From Silene latifolia (lineage: Eukaryota > Streptophyta > Magnoliopsida > Caryophyllales > Caryophyllaceae), in assembly GCF_048544455.1 (NCBI RefSeq), contig NC_133529.1, positions 52,695,401 through 52,759,400 on the forward strand: a DNA stretch of 64,000 bases. The letters are read 5' to 3'. The position numbers and the translations under genes were made by a program. Position 1 is the first letter of the stretch, and every line of letters starts with the position of its first letter. Positions 25,100 through 37,100 of the stretch are shown one piece after another. A model generated the notes under the pieces. The model saw only the letters and a program-made list of their open reading frames with translations, was not told where the DNA came from and ran no database searches.

Positions 25100-26516
25100 A
25101 TTGTTGCATGAATTGAGCATTCATCGCCGCCACCATATCAAAAGTTGCGTTTGAAGTATAACGCATCTCTTCCAAATCCTCTTGGTAGTGGTGGTAGCGG
25201 TTTTCGGTGATTCCCCACCGAGCATTCTCCGTAAGTTGCATTTGAGAAAGGGTAGACTCAAGGTTTGAGACACGGTTTGTGATGTTGGATTCCCATGTTT
25301 GGAAAGCCGGTTAGTTGAATTGAGGGTCCGTGAAAGGATATTGTTATTGTTGTTCTTGTGGCATTTGAGGTGGAGTGAAATGGGGCTCATCAAACGGGGC
25401 ATTAAGCATGGGTTCATCATATGGTGCATCATCATGAGGCATGTCACCAAAAGTCAAAGCCCCCCCCCCACTTGCGGTTGCTCTCCACCCTCATCCTCAT
25501 TCGGTTCAACTACTTGGGCTCTATCAACCCAAAGGTCCACAAATGCATCGTCGGAAGGCATATAGAAGTCTTGTGCACTCCCCCAACCCAAGGGTGAGTT
25601 AGGGGGACGGGGTAAGAACATGTAGTGCTTGTAGTTTTGCCCACCCATGCACCAAATGACCAAGGGGGTGATTTTGTCAACCACCTCAAGCATGTGTGCT
25701 TGCTTCAAGTAATGGAAGTCCATGCGACCACTACCATCAAGTTCATAAGCATTGGGTGGAAATGGTACACCTGTCTTTTGCACAATCAATTCAATCATGC
25801 CCCCAATGAAAATGGTCCCTTTTGGATCCTTTTGTAACTCAAGGCAACCACTCACAAACAAGTCAACCCAATCCGGTATTCCCCTCCCTTCCGGGGTCAT
25901 GGACCATAGACATTGTATTTGTTGGTAGTTCATTTCTGTAGGTTCGGTCATGACCAAGAAGTTGGTGTTTATATGGCGGCTTAGGAGGCGCAAAACCGGG
26001 TTGGGAATGGTGGTGTTCTTTGAGTTTCCATGTCTGACATCCCCCGTGATATCATTCCAAAAGGCACTCATCATTTTTTTTGTCAAGGTTTTCTTTGATG
26101 GGGGCTTTGGTGATATGTAGGGCCTCTCGTACCTCATCATAAGTCAAGGTGTGGGTAAGGCGGCATGCCCGAAATTTGATCCCCGGGGTCTTGTCCCTTC
26201 CCAATTTCACTTTTTCCAAAGAAGAAAGAAACTCAAAGGTAACACCCCTTTGGGTGTGTGCGGCCATGTTAGTATAGGCCTCAAGTCCGACCTTTTCTAA
26301 GAGTATTCGGGCCATGGGAAGCATTCCAAATTTAGAAAGAACGTTTTGGTCAAGGAATTTAGTTTGTGCCACGGTTGACACCGAAGCAAACTTCTTCCAA
26401 TTTGCGAGGGCCTTGTCTCGGAGGCCCTCCTTACCTGAGTATTCATTCTCATCATAAGCCGAGGCTCCCTTGGGTCCTTTTGAGGAGGAAGCCTCGGTAG
26501 CTTTACCTTTGCCCAT
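25100..26516 (-). pseudogene. Athila third ORF (env-like position), frameshifted
   Basis: Starts at ATG 26516 (MGKGKATEASSSKGPKG) and follows pol, where Athila elements carry an extra ORF sometimes called env-like. The sequence resembles the Athila ORF-1 family (for example LLSRHINTNFLVMTEPTEMN, FIGGMIELIVQKTGV). I see no signal peptide or convincing transmembrane span, so an envelope role is not supported here. Reading shifts frame in an eight-T run near 26071-26078 and again in a nine-C run near 25462. After that a Gln- and Pro-rich C-terminal part continues to about 25100. Both shifts are in homopolymers, so a sequencing or assembly error is possible. Confidence 0.65.
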
Positions 26517-27511
26517 TGTAGAACAATTACTTTTCAGAAAAACACAATTTTTGGAAATGATTTTGGGTGAGGCAAAAGAACAAACACCTAATATGCACTA
26601 CAAAAATGATGTGCTAATTAGTTATTTGTTGGAATTAAAACACCTAACAAGTTAAAAGATTGTTTAAGGACAAACTTCAACATAATTAAACAACCAAATT
26701 TCAATTTTGAAGCACTAAAATTCGAAATTAAGGTAACTATGAATGACAAGGAGAAGAATAAGGTTTTATACCTCCCTTTGATCCTTGTTTGTGTTGTTGG
26801 TTGATGAATGCTAACCAAGAATGCTTAAATTCGTCCCTTCAATCCAATTTGTAACCCAAAAATCGTCAAATCTTCAATTTCACGAAACCCTAAGTCGAAA
26901 TAGTTGATGGTGTTGTGATTTTTCTGCAATTACCTTGCCTAAATTGATGTTGGGTAATGACAGTTGATAAAACTTGAAGGTTAATTGCTTGAATTTGATT
27001 ATTTGTGAAGGGTTTTAAGGAGTGATTTGAGTGGGTTAGGGTCAGGATGAGGAGAGAGGGTGAGTGTTAAGAGAATTGGGGAAGAACAAATGGGGATGTC
27101 ATGGGAAATTAGGCTGAAAACTGGGTATTGGGGATTTCTCGCACGGTGCGAGATATTGGTCCAGAAAACTCGCACCGTGCGAGTTTGCTGCTGGAGTCGC
27201 TCTTTTTGTTGTTAAATTCTTCACTCTAGCCAATTCTTTTACACATCATTGTTCCTTCTTTTCTTCACATATGCCCTTGAGTTGGTATCCTATCACTAAA
27301 ACACACATTAAACCATCCTAACATGCTAAAACATTAATGAAAATGCACATGATTTAATTTATAATGCAAGAATTAAAGGATGCAATTAATTTAAACATGC
27401 AAAATGCAATAAAAACAATGAAATGCGGAATTTAAATATGCAAGGGAAAGAAATATTTACAAACTTTTGCCGTTTATTTAACGTCGATGGCTCGACAAAG
27501 TTGCATCTTCA
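26517..27511 (-). other. Athila spacer between pol and third ORF
   Basis: About 1 kb without a gene. It contains two CTCGCACNGTGCGAG palindromes in opposite orientation (27138-27152 and 27169-27183), separated by a 'ggtccagaaaa' spacer. The rest is AT-rich and featureless to the eye. Confidence 0.6.
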
Positions 27512-28281
27512 TTAATTTGAGTAAATTGGATCAACAAGGTGGAGTGTTTCCACTTCACCCACTTCAATTCCTTCATGATAATGCTTGAGCCTTTGACCAT
27601 TCACTTTCAAAACTTTTCCGGATTTCAAGCATTTGATTTCAATTGCTCCATATGGAAAAACATGAACCATTTCATACGGTCCCATCCATCTAGACCTCAA
27701 TTTCCCGGAGAAAAGTCTAAGCCGATTTTGAAAGAGTAAGACTTTTTCTCCCACTTGAAACACTCTTCTTGAAATCATGTTATTGTGCCATGATCTTGTT
27801 CTTGCCTTGTAAATGGAAGCATTCTCATAAGCATCATTTCGAATTCTTCCAATTCTTGTAGTTGAAGTTTCCTATGAAGACCCGCTTCATTCATTTGAAA
27901 GTTGAACGACTTGATCGCCCAATAAGCTCTATGCTCAACCTCTACGGGTAGATGACACGGTTTCCCAAAAAGTAAGCGGTAAGGTGACATCCCGATTGGC
28001 GTTTTTTAAGCCGTGCGATAAGCCCACAAGGCATCATCCAACCTCAAGCTCCAATCCTTGCGGTCGGGATTCACCGTCTTCTCAAGGATAGCCTTAATCT
28101 CCCTATTAGAAACCTCGGCTTGACCGTTGGTTTGAGGGTGATAGGCGGTTGATACTTTATGAAGTACCCCATACTTTTTGAGAAGAGCTCCAATGGCTTT
28201 GTTGCAAAAGTGAGTGTCACGGTCGCTTATCAAGGCTTTTGGGAAGCCAAATCGAGAAAAGATGTTGGTTTTGATGAATTC
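27512..28281 (-). pseudogene. Athila integrase, core and C-terminal part
   Basis: Continues pol after the TGA at 28282-28284. The core shows the second catalytic Asp in [10 protein letters not shown] and the region of the catalytic Glu in [16 protein letters not shown] at 28006-28008 lies between YRTA and [16 protein letters not shown] frameshift near 27790-27830 leads into the C-terminal segment (VGEKVLLFQNRLRLFSGKLR, SRWMGPYEMVHV), which ends at 27512. No chromodomain is seen, as expected for Athila. Confidence 0.8.
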
Positions 28282-30201
28282 TCAAACTACCTTTGCATCG
28301 TCGGTCTTGGTGGCTTTAGCCTCCACCCACTTGGAGACATAGTCCACCGCCAAAAGTATATAAATATTGCCACAAGATGCGGGAAATGGTCCCATAAAGT
28401 CAATACCCCACACATCAAATATTTCACAATAGATCATGGTTGTTTGTGGCATTTCTCCTCTTTTTGAAATGTTGCCAACTCTTTGGCACCTATCACATGT
28501 CTTCACCATAGCATGAGCATCTCGGAATAATGTGGGCCAATAGAAACCGCTTTCCAAGACTTTTCTAGCCGTTTTCTTGGCTCCAAAATGCCCGCCACAA
28601 GCATACTCGTGACAAAATTTAAGAATTGGAATGATTTCGGTATCCGGGACACATCTCCTAATGACTTGATCGGCACAAAATTTCCAAAGGTATGGGTCAT
28701 CCCACACATAGTATTTAGCATCACTCTTGATCTTATCCCGTTGGGAGCGAGAAAGACCCTTTGGAAACTCTTGTAAGACCAAAACGTTGACTATATGGGC
28801 ATACCATGGCTCAATGGAGGACAATGCTAGGAGTGTGTCATCCGGAAAGGAAGCTTGTATTGGTGATTCCAAGACTTCTTGAGGCTTCTCTTGCACAATT
28901 CTACTTAGGTGACCCGCTACCGTGTTAGTTGTGCCCTTCTTGTCTTTGAGCTCAACGTCAAACTCACTCAAAAGTAGTACCCATCTCATCAAACGGGGCT
29001 TGGACTCCTTCTTGTTCACCAAATGCCTTAAGGCGGCATGATCCATGAAGATGATGACCTTGGCTCCAAGAATATAAGGTCGAAATTTCTCTAAGGCAAA
29101 CACCACCGCAAGAAATTCTTTCTCGGTAGTTGTATAGTTTCTTTGAGCCTCATTCATCATTGTCGACGCATATTGAATAACATGAGTTGCTCTTCCTACC
29201 CTTTGGCCAAGTACCGTGCCAAGGGCATAATTGCTTGCGTCCGACATTATCTCAAACGGTTCATTCCAATTGGGAGGTTGAATTATAGGTGCCGAAATAA
29301 GCTTCTCCTTGAGCATATCAAAAGCTCTCTTGCATTCTTCACTCATGATAAATTCACAATCCTTTTGAAGTAGCTTGCATAGAGGAGCGGCAATCTTGGA
29401 TAAATCCTTAATAAAACGCCGGTAGAACCCGGCATGTCCTAGGAAAGATCTCACTTCATGCACGTTAGTAGGATAAGGCAAGGTGCGAATAGTATCGACC
29501 TTGGCCTTATCAACCTCAATCCCCCTAGAGGAGATCACATGTCCCAAAACTATTCCTTCATCAACCATGAAATGACATTTCTCATGGTTGAGAACGAGGT
29601 TGGTATCAATACATCTTTGCAAGACCCAAGTGAGATGACTCAAACAATCCTCAAAAGATTGGCCATGAACGGTAAAATCGTCCATAAATACTTCAATAAA
29701 GTCCTCAACATGATCCGAATAGATATGCATCATGCACCTTTGGAACGTTCCCGGAGCATTACAAAGACCGAAAGGCATCTTTCTATAGGCAAACGTTCCA
29801 AAGGGATATGTGAAAGTTGTTTTTGTTTGGTCCTCGGGTGCAATTGGGATTTGAAAATAACCCGAGTAGCCATCCAAAAAGCAATAAAAAGCTTTTCCCG
29901 CTAACCTCTCCAACATTTGATCCATGAAGGGAAGCGGGAAGTGATCTTTTTGGGTCACGGCATTGAGCCTACGGTAGTCGATACATACCCGCCACCCATT
30001 TTGAACTCGAGTGGGGGTTAAAACACCTTCATGATTCTCGACTACCGTTAGCCCGGATTTCTTTGGGACAACTTGGGTTGGACTAACCCATTGACTATCG
30101 GAGATAGGATAGATCATACCTACATGAAGGAATTTGAGTACCTCTTTCTTCACAACATCCATCATTGGAGGGTTCAAACGCCTTTGTGGTTGTCGAATCA
30201 T
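28282..30201 (-). pseudogene. Athila pol: RT, RNase H and integrase zinc region
   Basis: A 639-codon open frame. The RT core carries [20 protein letters not shown], the catalytic FMDD in [11 protein letters not shown] and the downstream [12 protein letters not shown]. RNase H follows ([16 protein letters not shown]). The integrase HHCC zinc region is [10 protein letters not shown]...CDRCQRVG, and the first catalytic Asp lies in [10 protein letters not shown]. The frame ends at a TGA within the integrase core that is probably a point mutation, since the protein reads on afterwards. The 5' side joins the protease-to-RT linker through a small deletion and frameshift near 30195-30205. Confidence 0.9.
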
Positions 30202-30563
30202 AAAGTGGGACTAATGCCCTTGATGTCGGCCATTGTCCACCCAATTGCTTCCTTGTGTTGCTTAAGAACTCGAATGAGAGCCTCTTCTTGCCCCTTAGTA
30301 GGCTTGGTTGAAATAATTACCGGTAAAGTTTCTTCATCTCCTAGAAATGCATACTTCAAGTGGCTTGGTAAGGGCTTCAATTCAACAATAGGAGGCTTGA
30401 CAATAGAGGGAACGGGTTTCTCTTTTGGTAGCTCTTCTAACAATTTGGAAGAAAGGAAGCAAAATTCCTGGACAGGGGAGAACTCGCACGGTGCGAGTTC
30501 TGGGGTTGGAGAACTCGCACGGTGCAAGTTTGGTGCTGTTTTCCGGATTTCTTCCTTTTCTTC
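30198..30563 (-). pseudogene. Athila protease-RT linker with palindromes in frame
   Basis: In the same frame as gag-protease after a TGA at 30564-30566. It reads through two CTCGCACGGTGCNAG palindromes (30483-30497 and 30514-30528), which encode Glu-Leu-Ala-Pro-Cys-Glu-Phe-type sequence. It continues into the conserved lead to RT (LPVIISTKP, EALIRVLKQHKEAIGWTMAD). The palindromes look like an insertion tolerated in the coding sequence. Confidence 0.65.
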
Positions 30564-32819
30564 TCATTCTTCCATTGGGGGATTTTCCTCTAGGTCCTTG
30601 ATTGTTTCCTGCAAATTACAAGACAAGGCATACCCCATATCCTCTCCAACCAATCCATTAGTCAAAACAACATCTAATGCATCAACTTTACACAATTCAT
30701 ACACGGTTTGCACAATTGGTTCAAAAATCTCAAGGAAACACAAAGATGAAGTCTCGGTTGGGTATTTCATTGCCTCATGTATGTTATACTCAATTTTTTC
30801 CCCTTCAAATTCCATTGTGAGGCGTCCACTAGATACATCAATCTTGGTGTTGGAAGTTCTCATGAAAGGCCTTCCCAACAAAATGGGAGTGGAGCCTTTC
30901 TTGGGTTCCATTTCAATTACATAGAAGTCGGCGGGGAAAAGCATTTCCCCCACCTTCACCAAGACATCTTCCACAATTCCCTTAGGATAGATATTGGACC
31001 TATCGGCCAAAGAAATGACCGTACGAGTCGGTTTCAAAGGCCCTAACTTGAGAGACTCATAGAGGTAATTAGGCAAGACATTAATAGATGCACCTAAATC
31101 AAGCATAGCATGTTGACAATCCAAGTCACCAATTTTACAAGGGATGGTGAACATGCCCGGATCACTAAATTTTTGTGGCAAACGTTTTTGAAAAATTGCC
31201 GACACATGTTCACTAGCCCTTACCTTTTTCATGCTCTTTGCCTTATTGGACCTCTTAGTAGTGTACAACTCTTTCAAAAACTTTGCATGCTTGGGCACAC
31301 TACAAAGAAGGTCAAGAAGTAGAATGTTTACCTCCACTTTACGAAAGATATCGTAAAGGTTTGAAGTCTTCTTGTCAATTATCCTTGTGTCATTCAAGGC
31401 ACTTGGAAATGGAGCTTGTGGCTCATATTCCAGAAGCGGTTCATTGACCCTTACTTGTTGAGGTGTAGATGCTTCCCCATGTTCCACTACCACTTCAATT
31501 TCATCTTCAACCACATCCTCCACTTCATGAACAATAGGAAGTGGTATTGTCTTCTTAGGAGCCTTGGGTGCCTCTACCAACTCTCTACCATTCCTCAAAG
31601 AGACCGCTTTTGCTTGTTCCTTGGTGGGTGGAGGAATGGTGTGAGAAGGGAGGCTCCCTCCTTGAGTGGGTTGAGAATTGAGTGTATTGAGAATTTGACC
31701 AACTTGGGTCTCAAGGTTAACAAACCTAGAGTCGGTGAGTCGGTTTTGTTGAAGCATGGCGGTTTGAAATTCCTTGGTGTTGTTTAGCAAGGCTTGGCTT
31801 TCTTTTTGCATTGCCACTTGATTCATAGCAAGTGTCTTCATCATCTCTTCCAAGGAATTTTGTGATTGGCTTTGATTTTGATTTGGCTTTTGAAATGGGG
31901 AATTTGAGGATCCCTTTTGGTTTTGATTTTGGTTTCCCCCCCAACCCATATTTGGATGAGATTTCCACCCTTCATTGTAAGTGTTGGAGTAGGGGTCAAA
32001 CTTCCTAAACCCAATAGCCTTCACCGCTTCAATTGCCTCCTCCGTTTCCAAGGATGGACACCCATCGGTAGGATGAGTTGGGTCATTACAAAGACCACAA
32101 AACTTCACATGAGAAGTACTCCCACCTCCTTTTGTAAGTTCCTTGACCAAATTGGTAAGAAAATTAACTTTCTCCTCCTTATGGTTGGAGCTTTGCCTTG
32201 AAGAAGAAGTCCCACTTGTCTTCCTAATTCTCCTCCCAAAATTCCTAGAGCTTCCTACCAATATTTCAATCAACTCATTTGCTTCTTGGACCGACATATA
32301 TTCAATCCCTCATTGGGTAGCGGCTTTAATCATCCTAGCATCATCCTCAAGTAGACCACCACAAAAGTTCAAGAGAAGGTCGTGGTCGGTATACCCATGG
32401 TATGGGCAACTAGCAAGAAGTTGTTTAAACCTCTCCCAATACTCATACAAGTTCTCCCCATCCATTTGTTTAACATTACTTATTTCTTTCTTCAATTGAG
32501 AGGAGAGACTAGCGGGAAAATAATTTTCTAAGAAAGCCTTCTTCATTTGATTCCAAGTGGTGATGCTCCCGGTAGGGAGATAATAAAGCCAATCGTTTGC
32601 CGCGTCCTTGAGTGAAAAAGGGAAGGCCCTTAGTTGAAGTTGCTCATCGGTAACCCCATTAGGCTTCATGCTTGAGCAAACGACATGAAATTTGTTTAGA
32701 TGCTTGTTGGGATCTTCCGTGCTAAGTCCATGGAATTGGGGCAATTGGTGAATGAGCCCAGACTTTAATTCAAAGGTGGCATTTTCCGCCAAGGCCGGAA
32801 AGGAGATACACAAGGGCAC
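30564..32819 (-). pseudogene. Athila gag (C-terminal two thirds) and protease
   Basis: The capsid-like region (FELKSGLIHQLPQFHGLSTE, DWLYYLPTGSITTWNQMKKAF) matches the plant retrotransposon gag domain. An in-frame TGA lies at 32310-32312. A zinc knuckle (CGLCNDPTHPTDGC, CX2CX4HX4C) lies near 32100. The aspartic protease has LDLGASINVLP, the DLGA variant usual in Athila, followed by ILLGRPFMRT. The frame ends at a TGA (30564-30566). The gag N terminus lies beyond the nested copia, at 41653-41895. Confidence 0.85.
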
Positions 32820-32873
32820 TTGTGTGAGATCCGGGGCGGTAAGTTCTTTAATGGTTCTAGGCCTTGGTGGGTT

Positions 32874-34171
32874 TGTTGGAAATCATATTTTAAATATCAC
32901 ATATTTTAGTTTAAAGTTTTAGTCATAAAAACTTAAGGATCTTATGCATGCAAAACATATAAATTAGTGTAGAGGAAAACCAGTTCCTTACATTGAATAT
33001 TTCGGTTTATGGGCACAAGTAAGGTCTCCTACCTTCACTTGTTCTTGAGCTATGATGAGTAATAGGATGATCCTCCAAAGACTTCAAATATAGAAGCCAC
33101 TCCTCTTGATTGCACCCAAGATTATCCCTTATCTCTACTAAATAATATGTGCTAAATATTTGTTTAGTGTTTACCTTAAAATTGATTACTAATACTCATA
33201 TATTACATTAATAATATTAGTAATGTGATTTGAACAATTTGGATCATCATTTCTCAAGTTTTTTAGAGAAAGATGAACAAAAATATGAGAGAGGAAAGTT
33301 ATGCATGTGAAAATGAATGAATGTGCATAAAGAGAATAAGTGGAGTACAAAATTCTCTAGTGAAGAGGGGAGCACGGTTTTGGGGAGGTGGAGGACCAAT
33401 ATATGGTCCTTCCCTTTTTACTTTTGTTCTTATCTAAACCTTAGGCATGTAAGGCTAGGTAAGTAGTGTCATGATGGTGTTATTTTAGCTTATTAAAATA
33501 AATCACCACCATCCACTAACCCTCTATATTTCGGTCCACTTATAAAATGGACTACCATTTTATTTTGTCAATTTGTCAATTGTCACACAATATGTCACAT
33601 GTAGTATGTTACATGTTATTAATTAATTTGATGCACATTTATCACATAAATATTATTTCATGAATTAATTAAATTACGTACAACAAATTGACTAGTGATA
33701 CTTGATCACATAAATAAAATGGGTCATATAATTATAATTCACAACATTTTGTAATTATAATTAACCATTCATTCTTATCTCTATTGTTTCTCAAACAATA
33801 AACAATTTTAATAACAAAGCATTTTATTACTAAAATAAATCTTATTTAATCCCATTACAATAAGAAGATTATTCTCTCTCACAAATGAATTGTTCAATTT
33901 TAAGGAATTGATCAACTTGTATCGTCATACAATTAATCAACTTTACAGATAAGGGCATCATCCTTTAGGTGTGACCTTAAGAGATCAACTGACCACCACC
34001 GTCCCACGACAGTAACGTCAAACTCTAGCAAGCCAATCGTTATCGATTATTGTTGATCAGTTGACTATAAAAAAAATGAATCATCCCTTACGTATTCTTA
34101 AAATGAGATTTAAACATGTGATCATCATGATCGACAATTGTGATCGCATTATTGTCGGGGACACTCCAACA
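32874..34171 (-). repeat. Copia 3' LTR
   Basis: 1298 bp, nearly identical to 40352-41647 with scattered substitutions and single-base indels. Confidence 0.92.
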
Positions 34172-34177
34172 ATCTCC

Positions 34178-34196
34178 CACTTGTCCTCGACAAGTG
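34178..34196 (-). other. PPT-adjacent hairpin (copia)
   Basis: CACTTGTC-GAG-GACAAGTG on the minus strand is a perfect 8-bp stem directly before the purine tract GGAGAT and the 3' LTR. Confidence 0.75.
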
Positions 34197-37100
34197 TGCG
34201 TCACCAATTCTCTTGTCCTATTACTATCTCCCACTCAATGCAAGGTGTCTTTCAGGTCGTACTTGCAAGTGATCACATCGAGAGTGGTTTCCTCGATCTG
34301 GAGAATAACTGATTGACCGGAATTTATCTACCATAGATACCTTACGAGCGTGGCCACGCATTTCCAGTTCATTACTCCTCGAGTTGCCCTGAGATATTGT
34401 TTTAACCCTGACAAGGGGATGGACAATCCCTATCGCACTATTCCCTTCGACTAGCCACAGCCATCATAACCCAAAATATGCCCATTTGACCCCATTTACG
34501 AAGGTCATAGTAACATAAATCAAAGTTAATCTGAAACCATGCCACCTTAGGCGAACAGTCTTTAGTCAAAAGAATCGACTCATTAGAATACTATAGTAGC
34601 TCTCGCCACGACCAGGCTATATAATTTACCAGAACTCTATAAGCGGTCACTGCCCGACAAAATGTTCCTAACAGTCTGCCTATGTGATCGACTAGTCATC
34701 TCACATGACAGTATGGCACTGAACTTGCCATCAATCACATCACACTCTAGTCACTTCGAGACGTCACCTCATACAAGTGACTATGGGCGAATACTATGTT
34801 AATCCGGGTTCACTTTAACGGGGTTCAATATCGTCATACAACCCGTTTGGATGTAACAAAGTATAATAAAAGAGTTTTAAAGTAAAACTCGAACGACAAA
34901 TGCGATTATCACATATGAATAGTCAATGCCTGATTATTATTTCATATTCTATAATCTAATTTGATCTTGTATGTAGTTGTTCATCTCAATCCAATTGAAA
35001 TGACATGACTCATCATGTTAAGCCTATGAATAGGCATTGTAAGTAGGTCTTAGCAACTCCCTGGTCAACCTTGCTACATACTTGTTTTCCTTTCGTAATG
35101 TATACATTTACATTACAAAACTTTCTGAGTACGTGTAGAGATCCAATCAAGACATAGGCCTTCTAGCCTTAGAATAGCTCCCACTGTTTTCACAGTGTAC
35201 GGGACTCATCCTTCTTGCACATCCCATGATTGCAAGTGTACTCAATTTCCGTTGTAAATATTTCTCATTGTTCTTTATTGCCTAGAACGATTCTAGAAAA
35301 TCTATTTCTTAAATAACATAGCCACAACGGTATCTTAACCATCCTAATGTGTTTTGATTATGGTTTTGTCGGAAACCATGCGCAATCTCAATTGTCAATT
35401 GTCACTTGTGTAACACCCTTACACAAAATTGCATCAAAAACACTTTGCATTATATCCTTAATGCTTCTGCAAGCACTTAAGGGTAATCAATATGGCTACT
35501 TGGTAATTATTACTTAAATTTGATTTTGAAACAATTCATCATACTCAAAGTATATGAAGTGTTATACATCATTTCCTATTTAATTGATTTGGCAGCGGAA
35601 GCAAATGGAATCAATCAAATATGTTCAACATAAGACTTCTTATTTGACGCTAATATCATGTGGATTTATCTCCATAAATCTGGATATTAAGATGTATTAT
35701 ATTTCTCCAAGTCTTAAATCATTCCCAATGATCAATATGTCATCCACATATAAGACTAATTAAAATTTCCGTAACTCCCACTAAACTCCATGTATAAACA
35801 CAACTTCTCGACTTATCGAGAAAAGTTTTATAACATGATCAAAACATTGATTCCAACTCATTGATGTCCTACTTAAGACCCTCTCTTAAGTTTCACATTA
35901 TCTTAGGATTACAAGAATCTTCAAAAAACCAAGACATGTATTGAATACATTCCTTCTAATTGAAGAAGTTGGTTTTAGATTCACTCGCTATATGTATATC
36001 ATCATAATGAAATACAATCCCTAAGAAGATCCAAATAGACTTAAGCATTTCAACTAGTGCAAAACCCTTTGCAACCAATCAAGCTTTGAAATCTCTCTTT
36101 ATTAGTGCAAAACCCTTTGACACTAATCAAGCCTTTTAGTTCGGATTTTCATGGCTCTAAGCCTTGTATTGAGTTGTGACTTAAACATTCTCATGTAAGT
36201 ATTGAGTTGTGACTTAAACATTCTCATGTAAGTCATATGTCCATTACTTTCTAGAAGTAATCAACTTGAATCAAACGATGTCTTTGTAAGCTACAATCTA
36301 TTTACTTCCTAAAAGTAACACTAATTCATCATCTTCAACAAGTGATGATTTTAACCTCTTAGGTTTTGAAGAAACAACGTTTTACACAAAACGTCTCATG
36401 TAGCCAAGAAAGACCAGTTTCTTGCGACATAACATTCTTTGGCATAATACAATTTGTGGCTCTTGAATATTTTCTCCCACTCTGTCTTCTAGAAATACAC
36501 TTGTATTTTAGGAAGACAGCTTCACCAGCCACAAACGCGTTGTACTCATGATAATTGAAAGGGAAAAATGAGCATTTGTTTCATTGTGTAAGCTTACAAA
36601 CATGGTACCCTACCATTTCAAATCTCATATGATTCGTTTTAGATTTAGTTGGAAAAATAATTCAGACAAAATGATAAAATCCCCAAAAGGATCAAGTAAC
36701 TCAAAGTAACTTGATTGAAGTCCAAACCATATCGAATAGCGTTTGAATTCTTATCCAACCACACATTATCCCATAATGTGTGTTAAGAGAGATTAACTTG
36801 TGATACTATATCACATTTCATTTGGCTTATATCAAAGTCTTCACTTCGATAATCCCATCACGACTAGATCGTGATTCTTTGAACTCTTTGAACTTCTTCA
36901 AAGATTTCTCTATTTACCTTATTAAGTGAACATATTAACGTCAACTTAAATCGTTGGTAAAAGAAAATGATCAACCTATTTTGGATCAATGATTTACAAC
37001 CTCGATCTCCTTTTCAACCAAAAGGCACGAGACATATTGCTTTGAATAAAGATACGCATATACCATAAGATCTAATGGTTTCAAGAGTACTCGATAACTC

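Noticed and set aside
25454..26516. True envelope protein in Athila
   Set aside because: No signal peptide or clear membrane-spanning segment is visible; only the position is env-like.
30073..30924. 283-codon plus-strand ORF
   Set aside because: It is antisense to well-supported Athila gag-protease-RT coding sequence.
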